From Pseudomonadota bacterium (GTDB lineage: Bacteria > Pseudomonadota > Alphaproteobacteria > Rhodospirillales > Rhodospirillaceae): a DNA stretch of 8,693 nucleotides. Below the pieces are notes generated by a model. It had not been told where the DNA came from, made no database searches, and saw only the letters and a program-made list of their open reading frames with translations. Numbering within the stretch: the first letter of the stretch is position 1; every line of letters starts with the position of its first letter. The stretch is taken from positions 1 through 8,693 of the forward strand of contig JAEWWF010000172.1 in assembly GCA_023396465.1 (NCBI GenBank), in the 5' to 3' direction. Made by a program: the position numbers and the translations under genes. This document shows positions 1 to 6,001 of this stretch, one piece after another.

Positions 1-847
1 CCGCCGAGGCCGGCACCAGGGCGAGCGAGATCCAGCCCAGGAAACCGAGCCGGAAGGGCGGCAGGAAGCCCTGATCGAGATCCTTCGACAGCCAGGCGAT
101 GAGCATGAGCGCTGGTATCGCCACCACCAGCCCGATCAGTCCGCCCTCCAGCGTCCAGCCCACCATGCGGGCGGCGAACTGTTGGGCGATGTAGCGGTCA
201 TGGGCGCCGATGAGGTGCAGCACCTCGATCTGGCTGCGATGGACCTCCAGCCCGAGGCGGGTGGCGTGAATGACCGTGGCCGCCAGGGCGGCCGCCACCA
301 GCCCGACCACCAGCATTCCCAGCACGGTCAGTCCTTCGGCGAGGCTGATGATGCTCGCCAGCCACATCTGATGGTCGTCGAGGGTGGCGCCCGGCACCGC
401 CTCGCGCAGCGTCCGGCCGAGCGCCGCCAGATCGGGGCGGGCGCCCTCGGCGATCTGCACGTCGATCAGGCGTGGCAGCGGCAGGTCGCGGACCAGATCG
501 GAACTGCCGAGCCAGGGTTCCAGCAGGCCAACCAACTGGGCGTCGTCCAGCGGCCGGGCGACGACGATGAACGGCTGTTGGCGCAGGATGGCAAGCGTCT
601 GTTCCACCCGCTGGTCGGTCTCCACCCGCGCGGCGGCGGCGTCCGGCCCGGCCACCGGCACGATCTGCACGGTGACGGTCCCGGCCACGTCGCGCCGCCA
701 ATCGTCGAGCACGCTGCCGATGGCAAGGGCTGCCGCCAGCGCCAGCACCGCCAGGAACACCATGATGGCGACCAGCCATGGCAGGTAGCGACCGGTGGAG
801 TCGGCGCCGATGGGCAGGTCGGATCGAGGCTGGAAGAACGGAATCAT
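1..847 (-). CDS. ftsX: Cell division protein FtsX (permease-like subunit), 3' end cut by window edge
   Basis: This is the integral membrane partner of FtsE in the divisome; the FtsEX complex couples ATP hydrolysis to periplasmic septal peptidoglycan hydrolysis. The frame reads from an ATG whose A is base 847 for 282 codons to the window edge, so only the extreme C-terminus is missing. It shows a short cytoplasmic N-terminus, TM1 at about residues 21-44, a periplasmic domain at about 45-165, TM2 at about 172-193, TM3 at about 231-253, and the start of TM4 at about 269. This is the usual FtsX topology. The cytoplasmic stretch after TM2 (residues about 194-224, including EVLHLIGAHDRYIAQQF) matches the conserved FtsX segment thought to contact the ATPase. 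The start lies 1 base after the ftsE stop, and GGGGAGG inside the 3' end of ftsE is its ribosome site, so translation is probably coupled. Identification is from motif, topology and neighbour. Confidence 0.93.
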   Translation of the reverse strand, partial: MIPFFQPRSDLPIGADSTGRYLPWLVAIMVFLAVLALAAALAIGSVLDDWRRDVAGTVTVQIVPVAGPDAAAARVETDQRVEQTLAILRQQPFIVVARPLDDAQLVGLLEPWLGSSDLVRDLPLPRLIDVQIAEGARPDLAALGRTLREAVPGATLDDHQMWLASIISLAEGLTVLGMLVVGLVAAALAATVIHATRLGLEVHRSQIEVLHLIGAHDRYIAQQFAARMVGWTLEGGLIGLVVAIPALMLIAWLSKDLDQGFLPPFRLGFLGWISLALVPASA

Positions 848-848
848 G

Positions 849-1637
849 TCAGCCGGGCCTCCCCTCGCCAGGGGGCTGCGGACCGCGCGGCTGCGGGCCA
901 AGGGACTGGGGAAACGTCTCGGCGGTGGCGTGCTCGGCCTCGGCCAGCGGCGGCAGCACGCTCAGGCGGCCGGCCTCCAGATGCAGGCGGGGGAAAGCGA
1001 AACGGCGCACCAGCGTCTCGTTGTGGGTGGCGATGACCACCGAGGTGCCGAGGCGGTTCAACTCGGCGAACAGATGCAGCAGGCGGAAGGCGATGCGGTC
1101 GTCGACGTTGCCGGTGGGTTCGTCGGCGACCAGCACGTCGGGGCGGTTGATGACCGCCCGGGCGATGGCGACCCGCTGCTTCTGACCGCCCGATAGGGTG
1201 GGCGGCTTGGCGTTGAGGTGGTCGGCCAGCCCCACCCAGGACAGCAACTCGGGAACGTGCTTCTGGATGTCCGATTCGGAAACGCCGGCCACCCGCAGCG
1301 GCAGGGCGACGTTGTCGAGCGCGCTCAGGTGGTCGAGCAGGCGGAAGTCCTGGAACACCACCCCCAGGCGGCGGCGGATGGGCGGCAACTCGTCGCGGTC
1401 CAGGCCGGTGACGTCGGCGCCGAAAATGGAAATGAGGCCACGCGACGGCCGCCGCGCCAGATACAGCAACGACAGCAGCGACGTCTTGCCCGCCCCCGAC
1501 GGCCCCGTGAGAAAATGGAAGGAGCCGCGATGGAGGGTGAAGCTGACGTCTTGCAGCACCTCCGGCCCATTGCCGTAGCGCAGCCCGACGCTCTCGAAGC
1601 GGACGACGGCGTCCGCGCTATCCGGGGAAGTCCGCAC
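849..1637 (-). CDS. ftsE: Cell division ATP-binding protein FtsE
   Basis: This is the cytoplasmic ABC ATPase of the FtsEX division complex. All nucleotide-binding motifs are intact in the 262-residue product: Walker A GPSGAGKT (45-52), Q-loop in VVFQDFRLL (Gln96), signature LSGGQKQR (148-155), Walker B VLVADEPTGN (Asp172, Glu173) and H-loop His205. FQDFRLL and DEPTGN are typical of FtsE. I chose the GTG at 1637 because GGTGAGG lies 5 bases upstream. A longer open frame reaches 1754, but its 39 extra residues show no family similarity and would cover the promoter region. After the ABC fold, roughly the last 35 residues form a Pro/Gly-rich tail with a repeated GPQP motif, making the protein longer than the usual FtsE of about 220-230 residues. 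It is cotranscribed with ftsX. Confidence 0.95.
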   Translation of the reverse strand: MRTSPDSADAVVRFESVGLRYGNGPEVLQDVSFTLHRGSFHFLTGPSGAGKTSLLSLLYLARRPSRGLISIFGADVTGLDRDELPPIRRRLGVVFQDFRLLDHLSALDNVALPLRVAGVSESDIQKHVPELLSWVGLADHLNAKPPTLSGGQKQRVAIARAVINRPDVLVADEPTGNVDDRIAFRLLHLFAELNRLGTSVVIATHNETLVRRFAFPRLHLEAGRLSVLPPLAEAEHATAETFPQSLGPQPRGPQPPGEGRPG

Positions 1638-1642
1638 CGTTT

Positions 1643-1649
1643 CCTCACC
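1643..1649 (-). promoter_or_regulatory. Ribosome binding site fixing the ftsE GTG start
   Basis: On the minus strand GGTGAGG lies 5 bases before the GTG at 1637. It favours this start over upstream in-frame starts, which have no comparable site. Confidence 0.7.
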
Positions 1650-1706
1650 TTTGCCGGCTGGCAGGTTTACATGGGCCGGCGGCTGCCGTCCAGCGGACCG
1701 GTCGTG

Positions 1707-1735
1707 CTTGTGTTGATAACCCGCAAGTCCTATAA
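1707..1735 (+). promoter_or_regulatory. Candidate promoter of the zinc-ribbon/DUF3426 gene
   Basis: CTTGTG (1707-1712), a 17-base spacer, then CTATAA (1730-1735) closely fit the alphaproteobacterial housekeeping pattern CTTGAC-N17-CTATAT. The predicted transcript would begin near 1742, about 27 bases before the ATG. Confidence 0.55.
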
Positions 1736-1759
1736 GTATCAGAGCTTTTTGCAAGACAA
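1731..1759 (-). promoter_or_regulatory. Candidate ftsE promoter, overlapping the divergent one
   Basis: On the minus strand, TTGTCT (1754-1759) is followed after 17 bases by CTTATA (1731-1736). This would start transcription near 1724 and give a leader of roughly 85 bases to the ftsE GTG. The -10 is the exact complement of the plus-strand -10 of the zinc-ribbon gene. It is predicted by eye only, and the -35 is a moderate match. Confidence 0.4.
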
Positions 1760-1768
1760 GCGGAACGA

Positions 1769-2728
1769 ATGATCGTCAGCTGTCCCAATTGCGACTCCCG
1801 CTTCACCCTGCCTGACGGGGCGCTGGGCGTTGCCGGCCGCAAGATGCGCTGTGCCCGCTGCGGCCATGTGTGGCACCAGATGCCGCCGGAGGACGAAGAC
1901 GCCTACGGCGCTCCGCCCATGGCCGCACGGGAAATGGCCCCGGCGGGCGTCGGCGCCTCGTCGCTGGCCGGCGATCTTCCGATGGAGATGGAAGCCGACG
2001 GGGGTGGCTTCCGCCGTCAGGCTCCGCCCAGCGGTGGCGATCTGCCGCTGGAGTCCGGGTTTGACGTCCAGCCGGCGCGCGATCTCCATGACGACGATCC
2101 CACCGACCTCGACGCGCTTTCCGACCTGCTCAACCAGCAGGTGGCGGACGAGGACGACGACGCGCGCATGCGCAATCTGGACAGTCTGCTCGACGCCGAC
2201 TCGCCCGATCCCATCCCGTCCATGTTCGAGTCGCCCGACGAGCTGGGCGAGAAACGGCGCTGGCCGATGATGCTGGTGGTGTTGGCCATCCTCATTGGCG
2301 GTCTGGGAGCCGGCGGCTGGTTCGGCCGTCATCAGATCATGGCGACGGTGCCGCAGGCGGCGGGGATCTATGCCGCGCTTGGCCTGCCGGTGCAGACCCT
2401 CGGCATCGGTCTGCGGTTCCAGAACGTCGCCGGGGAGCGCATCGTCGAGGACGGCGTCGACACCCTGATCGTGCGCGGCTTCATCGGCAATATCTCCGGT
2501 GCCGCGCAGACCCTGCCGCACCTCAAGCTGACCCTCTATGACGCCGAGGACAAGCCGATCCAGTCCATGGTGTCGCAGCCGCCGCAGGACGCGCTGGAAC
2601 CCGAAAGCACCGCCGGCTTCCGCCTGACGTTGGAGAACCCGGCCGGTGCCGCCCGTCGTTTCGAGGTGGATTGGACCGCCGAGCCGGTGCCCGGTGGTGC
2701 CGGAGCCGCTGCCGAATCGGAAGGCTGA
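1769..2728 (+). CDS. Zinc-ribbon (MJ0042-type) membrane protein with DUF3426-like C-terminus
   Basis: The 319-residue protein opens with a compact zinc ribbon: CPNC (Cys5, Cys8) and CARC (Cys28, Cys31), with the spacing and the FTLPDGALG...KMRCARCGHVW pattern of the MJ0042/'zinc finger-like' family. A long disordered, acidic linker follows (about residues 45-162, rich in Asp, Glu and Pro). One transmembrane helix (about 165-186) is preceded by EKRR. The C-terminal part (about 207-305) has the beta-rich look of DUF3426 domains, including VRGFIGNISG and LKLTLYDAEDKPI. The positive-inside rule puts the ribbon in the cytoplasm and DUF3426 in the periplasm. The molecular role is not established. 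The divergent position next to ftsE, which I recall as recurring in alphaproteobacteria, suggests but does not prove an envelope or division link. The ATG at 1769 places the ribbon at residue 5; the ribosome site is weak (GCGGA). Confidence 0.88.
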   Translation: MIVSCPNCDSRFTLPDGALGVAGRKMRCARCGHVWHQMPPEDEDAYGAPPMAAREMAPAGVGASSLAGDLPMEMEADGGGFRRQAPPSGGDLPLESGFDVQPARDLHDDDPTDLDALSDLLNQQVADEDDDARMRNLDSLLDADSPDPIPSMFESPDELGEKRRWPMMLVVLAILIGGLGAGGWFGRHQIMATVPQAAGIYAALGLPVQTLGIGLRFQNVAGERIVEDGVDTLIVRGFIGNISGAAQTLPHLKLTLYDAEDKPIQSMVSQPPQDALEPESTAGFRLTLENPAGAARRFEVDWTAEPVPGGAGAAAESEG

Positions 2729-2762
2729 GGCCGCCGCCTTACTCCCTGTCCCCACGGCGCGG

Positions 2763-5306
2763 TCAGAATTGCCGCAGCAGGCGGTGCAGATAGTCCAATT
2801 CGGGCGCTGGCCGCTCGCGGTCGCTGGCCCGTCGGCGCAGTTCATCCAGAAGTTCCCGCGCCCGCTTCTCCTCCGGTTCCGTCGGCACCTTGGTGGTTCC
2901 GGGATCGGCGCCATTGCGGCGGCCGAGCGGGTCGCGACCCGGTGCCGCGCCACGGCCCGGCATGGGCATTGGCATCATCCCCTGCATGCCCATGGCCTGC
3001 ATCATCTGTTGCATGGCCTGCCCCATGCCCTGGCGCATGGCGTCGAGCGCCTGCCCTTGAGCGTCGGCGGCATCTCCGAAGCGGTCGCTCCGCAAGGCTC
3101 CCTCGGCATTGCGCATGGCCATTTCGGCCTCGCCCAGGTTCTCCGGCACGTCGCCGGCCATTTCGCCCATGCGGCGCATGAGATCGCCAAGCTGCATGCG
3201 CAGATCCTGCTGCGCCTGTGCCATGTCCTGGCCCGAGGACTGCTCTTCCTGCCCTGGCTGCGGTTGCTCCCCCTGCTGCGGCTGGCCGGGTTGCCGCCCC
3301 GATTGCGGCAGTCGGCCGGGCTGGCGGTCCTGCTCGCCACGGGAGAAGCTTTCTTCCAGCATGCGTTCCTGGTCGCGGGCGAGGCGTTGCAGGTCGCGCA
3401 TCAAATCCTGTGCTTCCTGCATCTGCTGCATCTGGTCGGGACTCATGGGCTGCATGGCGCGCATGGCCTCCATCATCCGCGACAGCTCGTCGAGCAGGGA
3501 GCGGGCGGCCTCGCGCGAGCCCAGCTCGTTCATCTCGCGCATGCGGTCGAGCATCTCGCGCATCTGGCCGGGGTCGATGGTCTGCATGTCCGGCGGCATC
3601 TGCCCCATCATCGGCATCGGCGGCATGGATTGCATCATCTGCGCCAGCATCTCGGCATAGCGGTCCAGGGCCTGCTGCAATTCCGACAGCAGGCTCTCGA
3701 TCTCGGCGTCGGAGGCGTCATTCTCCAGGGCCTCGCGCAGGGCTTCCTCGGCCCGTTCCAGGTCACGACCGGCCATGGTGAGGCCGCCGTCCTCCAGCCG
3801 CACCGCCAGATCCCACAGCAGGTCCAGGACTCCGGCGACGGCGGACTCGGCACGGTCGTGATAGAGGCGGTTGGCGGCGATGCGCAGGCCGAGATAGACC
3901 ACCGGGTCGCCGTCGAAGGTCTGCGGTTCGCGGTGCAGGCGGTCGAGCACCGCCGAGGCGGCGGGGGCGGTGGAGGGATCGCGCGCCACCTCCTTGCGCA
4001 CGGCGGCGATGGCGGCGGCGACCGGATGCTGGAAGCGGCGTTCCGGCAACTGGGTGTCCAGCGGGTCGGAGAGCGCCGACTGGCCGGCGGCATCGGTGAC
4101 TTTCAGACGCACCGTGACCGGCAATCCGGCCCACGGGTGTGGCGTCAGGTCGAGGGTAGCGATGCCGGCTTGCTCCAGTGGCGCATCGTCGCCGCGCGGC
4201 GGCGGGGGCGGCGGGTCGAGGGCGATCTCCAGGGTTTCGCCGCCGGGGCGGTCGGGACGGACGATCTGCACGACGAAGGCATCAATGCCATAGTCGTCGC
4301 CAGCGGCATACGGAAGCCGCAGGCGGGATCGGGCGGCTTCCCCCGGCGCCTCGGTGAAACGCACGGCGGGCGGCATGTCGGGCAGCACCGCCACCGGCCA
4401 CTCGCCGATCTGCCGCCGGCCATCGGTGATGGCGAGGCGGCTGCCGCTGTCGAGGGTGCTTTCCAGGCGATGGCTGCCATCGCCGATGCGCTCGAACGGT
4501 ACCGGCATGCCGCCGGCCTCCAGCACCGGCTCGTCGGCACCGTGAACCAGGGCGACGATGGCGGAGCCTTCCGGTACTCGCAGCGGCCCACCGGCTTGCG
4601 GTGCCGCCACGGCGGCGCCGGCGGTGGCGGGGTCACGCCCCGCCGTCAGGGTCATCGGCGGCCGGCCGGTATAGGCCGGCGGGGTGATCCATAGATCGGC
4701 GGTGAGCGGAATGATCGCCGGTTGGGGCAGGGTCGGGTTGACGGCGCGGGCGAGGCGCTGCCCCAGGTCGCCCCATCCGACGGCGATGCCCACCACCACC
4801 ACCAGCACGCCGACCGCCCGCACGCCCAAGGGATCGCGGGACGCCATGCGGGGGGCGGGAAAGGGGACGCTCAGGCGGCGGGCGGCCGCCAGCATGCGGG
4901 CGCGGTGCGCATGCCACAGGCCGGCGGCGAAGGGATCGCCATCGGGCTGTGCCGGCTGGTCCATCAGGGCGGTGAGCGGGCGGTGATAGGGAGCGTGGCT
5001 GTCGCCGGGGGCGCCGCGGGTCTCCAGCAGGGTGCGGGCTTCATCCCGGCTCGGCCACGGAAAACGGCGTAGGGCGGCAATGCCGCCGCCCACCACCGCC
5101 AGCCCCAGTGCCACCAGCAGCCCAAGGTGGAGCCAGCCCGGCAGGCGCGGCAGGACGTCGAGGAAGGCAAGGCCGAGGAACAGCAACGCCAGGGTCAGCG
5201 GCGGCCACGACCGTTCCCACAGCCGCTCGGCCAGAAGCGACCAGCGGGCAAGGGTGAGGCGACCGGCCAGCGGCGGCCGCGGCGTGGGGTGCTTTGGCGT
5301 CGTCAC
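2763..5306 (-). CDS. TIGR02302/DUF4175 family membrane protein with Met/Gln-rich region
   Basis: The 847-residue product matches my knowledge of the alphaproteobacterial TIGR02302 (DUF4175) family, whose function is unknown. Two hydrophobic helices lie near the N-terminus (about 36-54 and 60-79) and a third at about 162-180. A large extracytoplasmic region follows (about 185-420), starting with the conserved-looking DLWITPPAYTGRPP (204-217) and containing a PPPPPP run at about 365-370. A helical region covers about 425-560. Residues about 552-785 are low complexity, dominated by Met, Gln, Arg and Glu with a Gln/Pro/Gly-rich insert at about 660-690. The tail (DPLGRRNG at 792-799, then RARELLDELRRRASDRERP and ELDYLHRLLRQF) is the family's terminal signature. 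The GTG start at 5306 is the only one that keeps all three helices, but AGGAG is just 2 bases upstream. It converges with the zinc-ribbon gene, 34 bases apart, and lies downstream of phaJ on the same strand. Confidence 0.88.
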   Translation of the reverse strand: MTTPKHPTPRPPLAGRLTLARWSLLAERLWERSWPPLTLALLFLGLAFLDVLPRLPGWLHLGLLVALGLAVVGGGIAALRRFPWPSRDEARTLLETRGAPGDSHAPYHRPLTALMDQPAQPDGDPFAAGLWHAHRARMLAAARRLSVPFPAPRMASRDPLGVRAVGVLVVVVGIAVGWGDLGQRLARAVNPTLPQPAIIPLTADLWITPPAYTGRPPMTLTAGRDPATAGAAVAAPQAGGPLRVPEGSAIVALVHGADEPVLEAGGMPVPFERIGDGSHRLESTLDSGSRLAITDGRRQIGEWPVAVLPDMPPAVRFTEAPGEAARSRLRLPYAAGDDYGIDAFVVQIVRPDRPGGETLEIALDPPPPPPRGDDAPLEQAGIATLDLTPHPWAGLPVTVRLKVTDAAGQSALSDPLDTQLPERRFQHPVAAAIAAVRKEVARDPSTAPAASAVLDRLHREPQTFDGDPVVYLGLRIAANRLYHDRAESAVAGVLDLLWDLAVRLEDGGLTMAGRDLERAEEALREALENDASDAEIESLLSELQQALDRYAEMLAQMMQSMPPMPMMGQMPPDMQTIDPGQMREMLDRMREMNELGSREAARSLLDELSRMMEAMRAMQPMSPDQMQQMQEAQDLMRDLQRLARDQERMLEESFSRGEQDRQPGRLPQSGRQPGQPQQGEQPQPGQEEQSSGQDMAQAQQDLRMQLGDLMRRMGEMAGDVPENLGEAEMAMRNAEGALRSDRFGDAADAQGQALDAMRQGMGQAMQQMMQAMGMQGMMPMPMPGRGAAPGRDPLGRRNGADPGTTKVPTEPEEKRARELLDELRRRASDRERPAPELDYLHRLLRQF

Positions 5307-5342
5307 AGCTCCTAATGTAGCGAGCGCCTCGCCGAATCAACA

Positions 5343-5373
5343 GCGGCCCGCACGCATTTTCGCGTCGGGCCGC
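5343..5373 (-). terminator. Hairpin between phaJ and the DUF4175 gene
   Basis: An inverted repeat pairs GCGGCCCG (5343-5350) with CGGGCCGC (5366-5373). After a single bulged base, ACGC (5352-5355) pairs with GCGT (5362-5365), closing a 6-base loop. It lies 53 bases beyond the phaJ stop. There is no U-run on the minus strand, so it may be a terminator without a U-tract, a 3'-end stabiliser or an attenuating structure rather than a classical terminator. Confidence 0.4.
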
Positions 5374-5425
5374 CGGAAATAACGGATGAGTCGCCGCCCG
5401 CTGCGGCCAGCCACCGGGTCGCGGA

Positions 5426-5857
5426 TCAGCCGCGGCTGGGCACCATCAGGGTCGCCTCGCCGTCGATGACGGTCTTGCCGCCGACGGTGCAGATGGTGCG
5501 GAAGGTGCAGAACTTCTTGTCGTCGAGCTTGCCGGTGCATTCGACGGTGGCGGTGACGGTGTCGCCGATGCGCACCGGCGCCTTGAACTTCAGGCTCTGG
5601 CCGACGTAGATGCACCCTGGCCCCGGCAGCTTGGTGCCGAACACGGTCGAAATCAGCGCCGCCGACAGCATGCCGTGGGCGATACGGCCCTTGAACATGG
5701 TGGTTTCGGCGTAGTCCTGGTTCAGATGAACCGGGTTGGTATCGCCCGAAACGCCAGCGAACAGAAGGATATCCGCCTCGGTGATGGTCTTGCCGAAGGA
5801 GGCCTTCTGGCCGACTTCGATGTCTTCGTAATAGTTCAGGATCACATCGTCGGCCAT
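5426..5857 (-). CDS. phaJ: MaoC-type (R)-specific enoyl-CoA hydratase (PhaJ-like)
   Basis: This is a hot-dog-fold hydratase predicted to convert trans-2-enoyl-CoA to (R)-3-hydroxyacyl-CoA, linking beta-oxidation to polyhydroxyalkanoate synthesis. The 143-residue product is the usual single-domain length. The catalytic hydratase-2 motif is intact in FAGVSGDTNPVHLNQDYA, with Asp39 and His44 corresponding to the Asp/His pair of Aeromonas PhaJ. It is followed by the conserved IAHGML and by IYVGQSLKFKAPVRIGDTV. I chose the ATG at 5857 because GGAGG (5865-5869) lies 7 bases upstream; a GTG at 5863 abuts that site and would be too close. It has its own likely promoter and is divergent from a Crp/Fnr regulator. 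The exact chain-length preference cannot be read from sequence, and other MaoC dehydratase roles remain possible. Confidence 0.9.
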   Translation of the reverse strand: MADDVILNYYEDIEVGQKASFGKTITEADILLFAGVSGDTNPVHLNQDYAETTMFKGRIAHGMLSAALISTVFGTKLPGPGCIYVGQSLKFKAPVRIGDTVTATVECTGKLDDKKFCTFRTICTVGGKTVIDGEATLMVPSRG

Positions 5858-5893
5858 GGCCACCCCTCCAGGTTACGGCTGTTGTTGCGCCGC

Positions 5894-5922
5894 ATCATAC
5901 CCGTGGGAAGAAGGACGGGCAA
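5894..5922 (-). promoter_or_regulatory. Candidate phaJ promoter
   Basis: On the minus strand, TTGCCC (5917-5922) and TATGAT (5894-5899) are separated by exactly 17 bases, a good sigma-70-type match. Transcription would start near 5887, about 30 bases upstream of the phaJ ATG. Confidence 0.6.
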
Positions 5923-5935
5923 GGAGGCCGCCGCC

Positions 5936-6001
5936 ATGGCGCCGCCCGATGCGGTTTGGGCTTTCCTGCCGCCGTCGCCGGGGTCACACTGCCGGCCATG
6001 A
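5936..6001 (+). CDS. Possible 21-codon leader ORF coupled to the Crp/Fnr gene
   Basis: An ATG at 5936 has an excellent ribosome site, AAGGAGG (5921-5927), 8 bases upstream. The frame encodes 21 residues, beginning MAPPDAVWAF and containing PP and PPSP runs. It ends with a TGA at 5999-6001 that overlaps the downstream gene's ATG in an ATGA junction. The downstream regulator lacks its own Shine-Dalgarno, so this looks like a translationally coupled leader peptide. It is not recognised as a family. In GC-rich DNA such a short frame can arise by chance; the ribosome site and the ATGA overlap together are the only support. Confidence 0.4.
   Translation: MAPPDAVWAFLPPSPGSHCRP

Noticed and set aside
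182..1036. A 284-codon plus-strand frame across ftsX and the ftsE end
   Set aside because: The composition is antisense-like, and the opposite strand encodes recognisable FtsX and FtsE.
1713..1726. TTGATAACCCGCAA as a possible Fnr box
   Set aside because: The left half fits TTGAT but the right half CGCAA matches ATCAA poorly, and it lies between ordinary promoter elements.
2729..2762. A terminator between the convergent zinc-ribbon and DUF4175 genes
   Set aside because: The 34-base gap holds only a weak, bulged GC pairing and no U-run.
1739..2953. A 404-codon open frame on the minus strand, antisense to the zinc-ribbon gene
   Set aside because: It has no recognisable domain, it covers the divergent promoter region and it runs through the 3' end of the DUF4175 gene; the opposite strand has clear family motifs.
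2646..4694. A 682-codon open frame on the plus strand, antisense to the DUF4175 gene
   Set aside because: Its His/Gly/Leu/Arg-rich composition has no domain character and mirrors the Met/Gln codons of the real gene read backwards; it is a product of GC-rich codon bias.
5871..5877. GGTTACG upstream of phaJ as a second copy of the 8313-8327 palindrome
   Set aside because: Only one half-site is present, with no symmetric partner.
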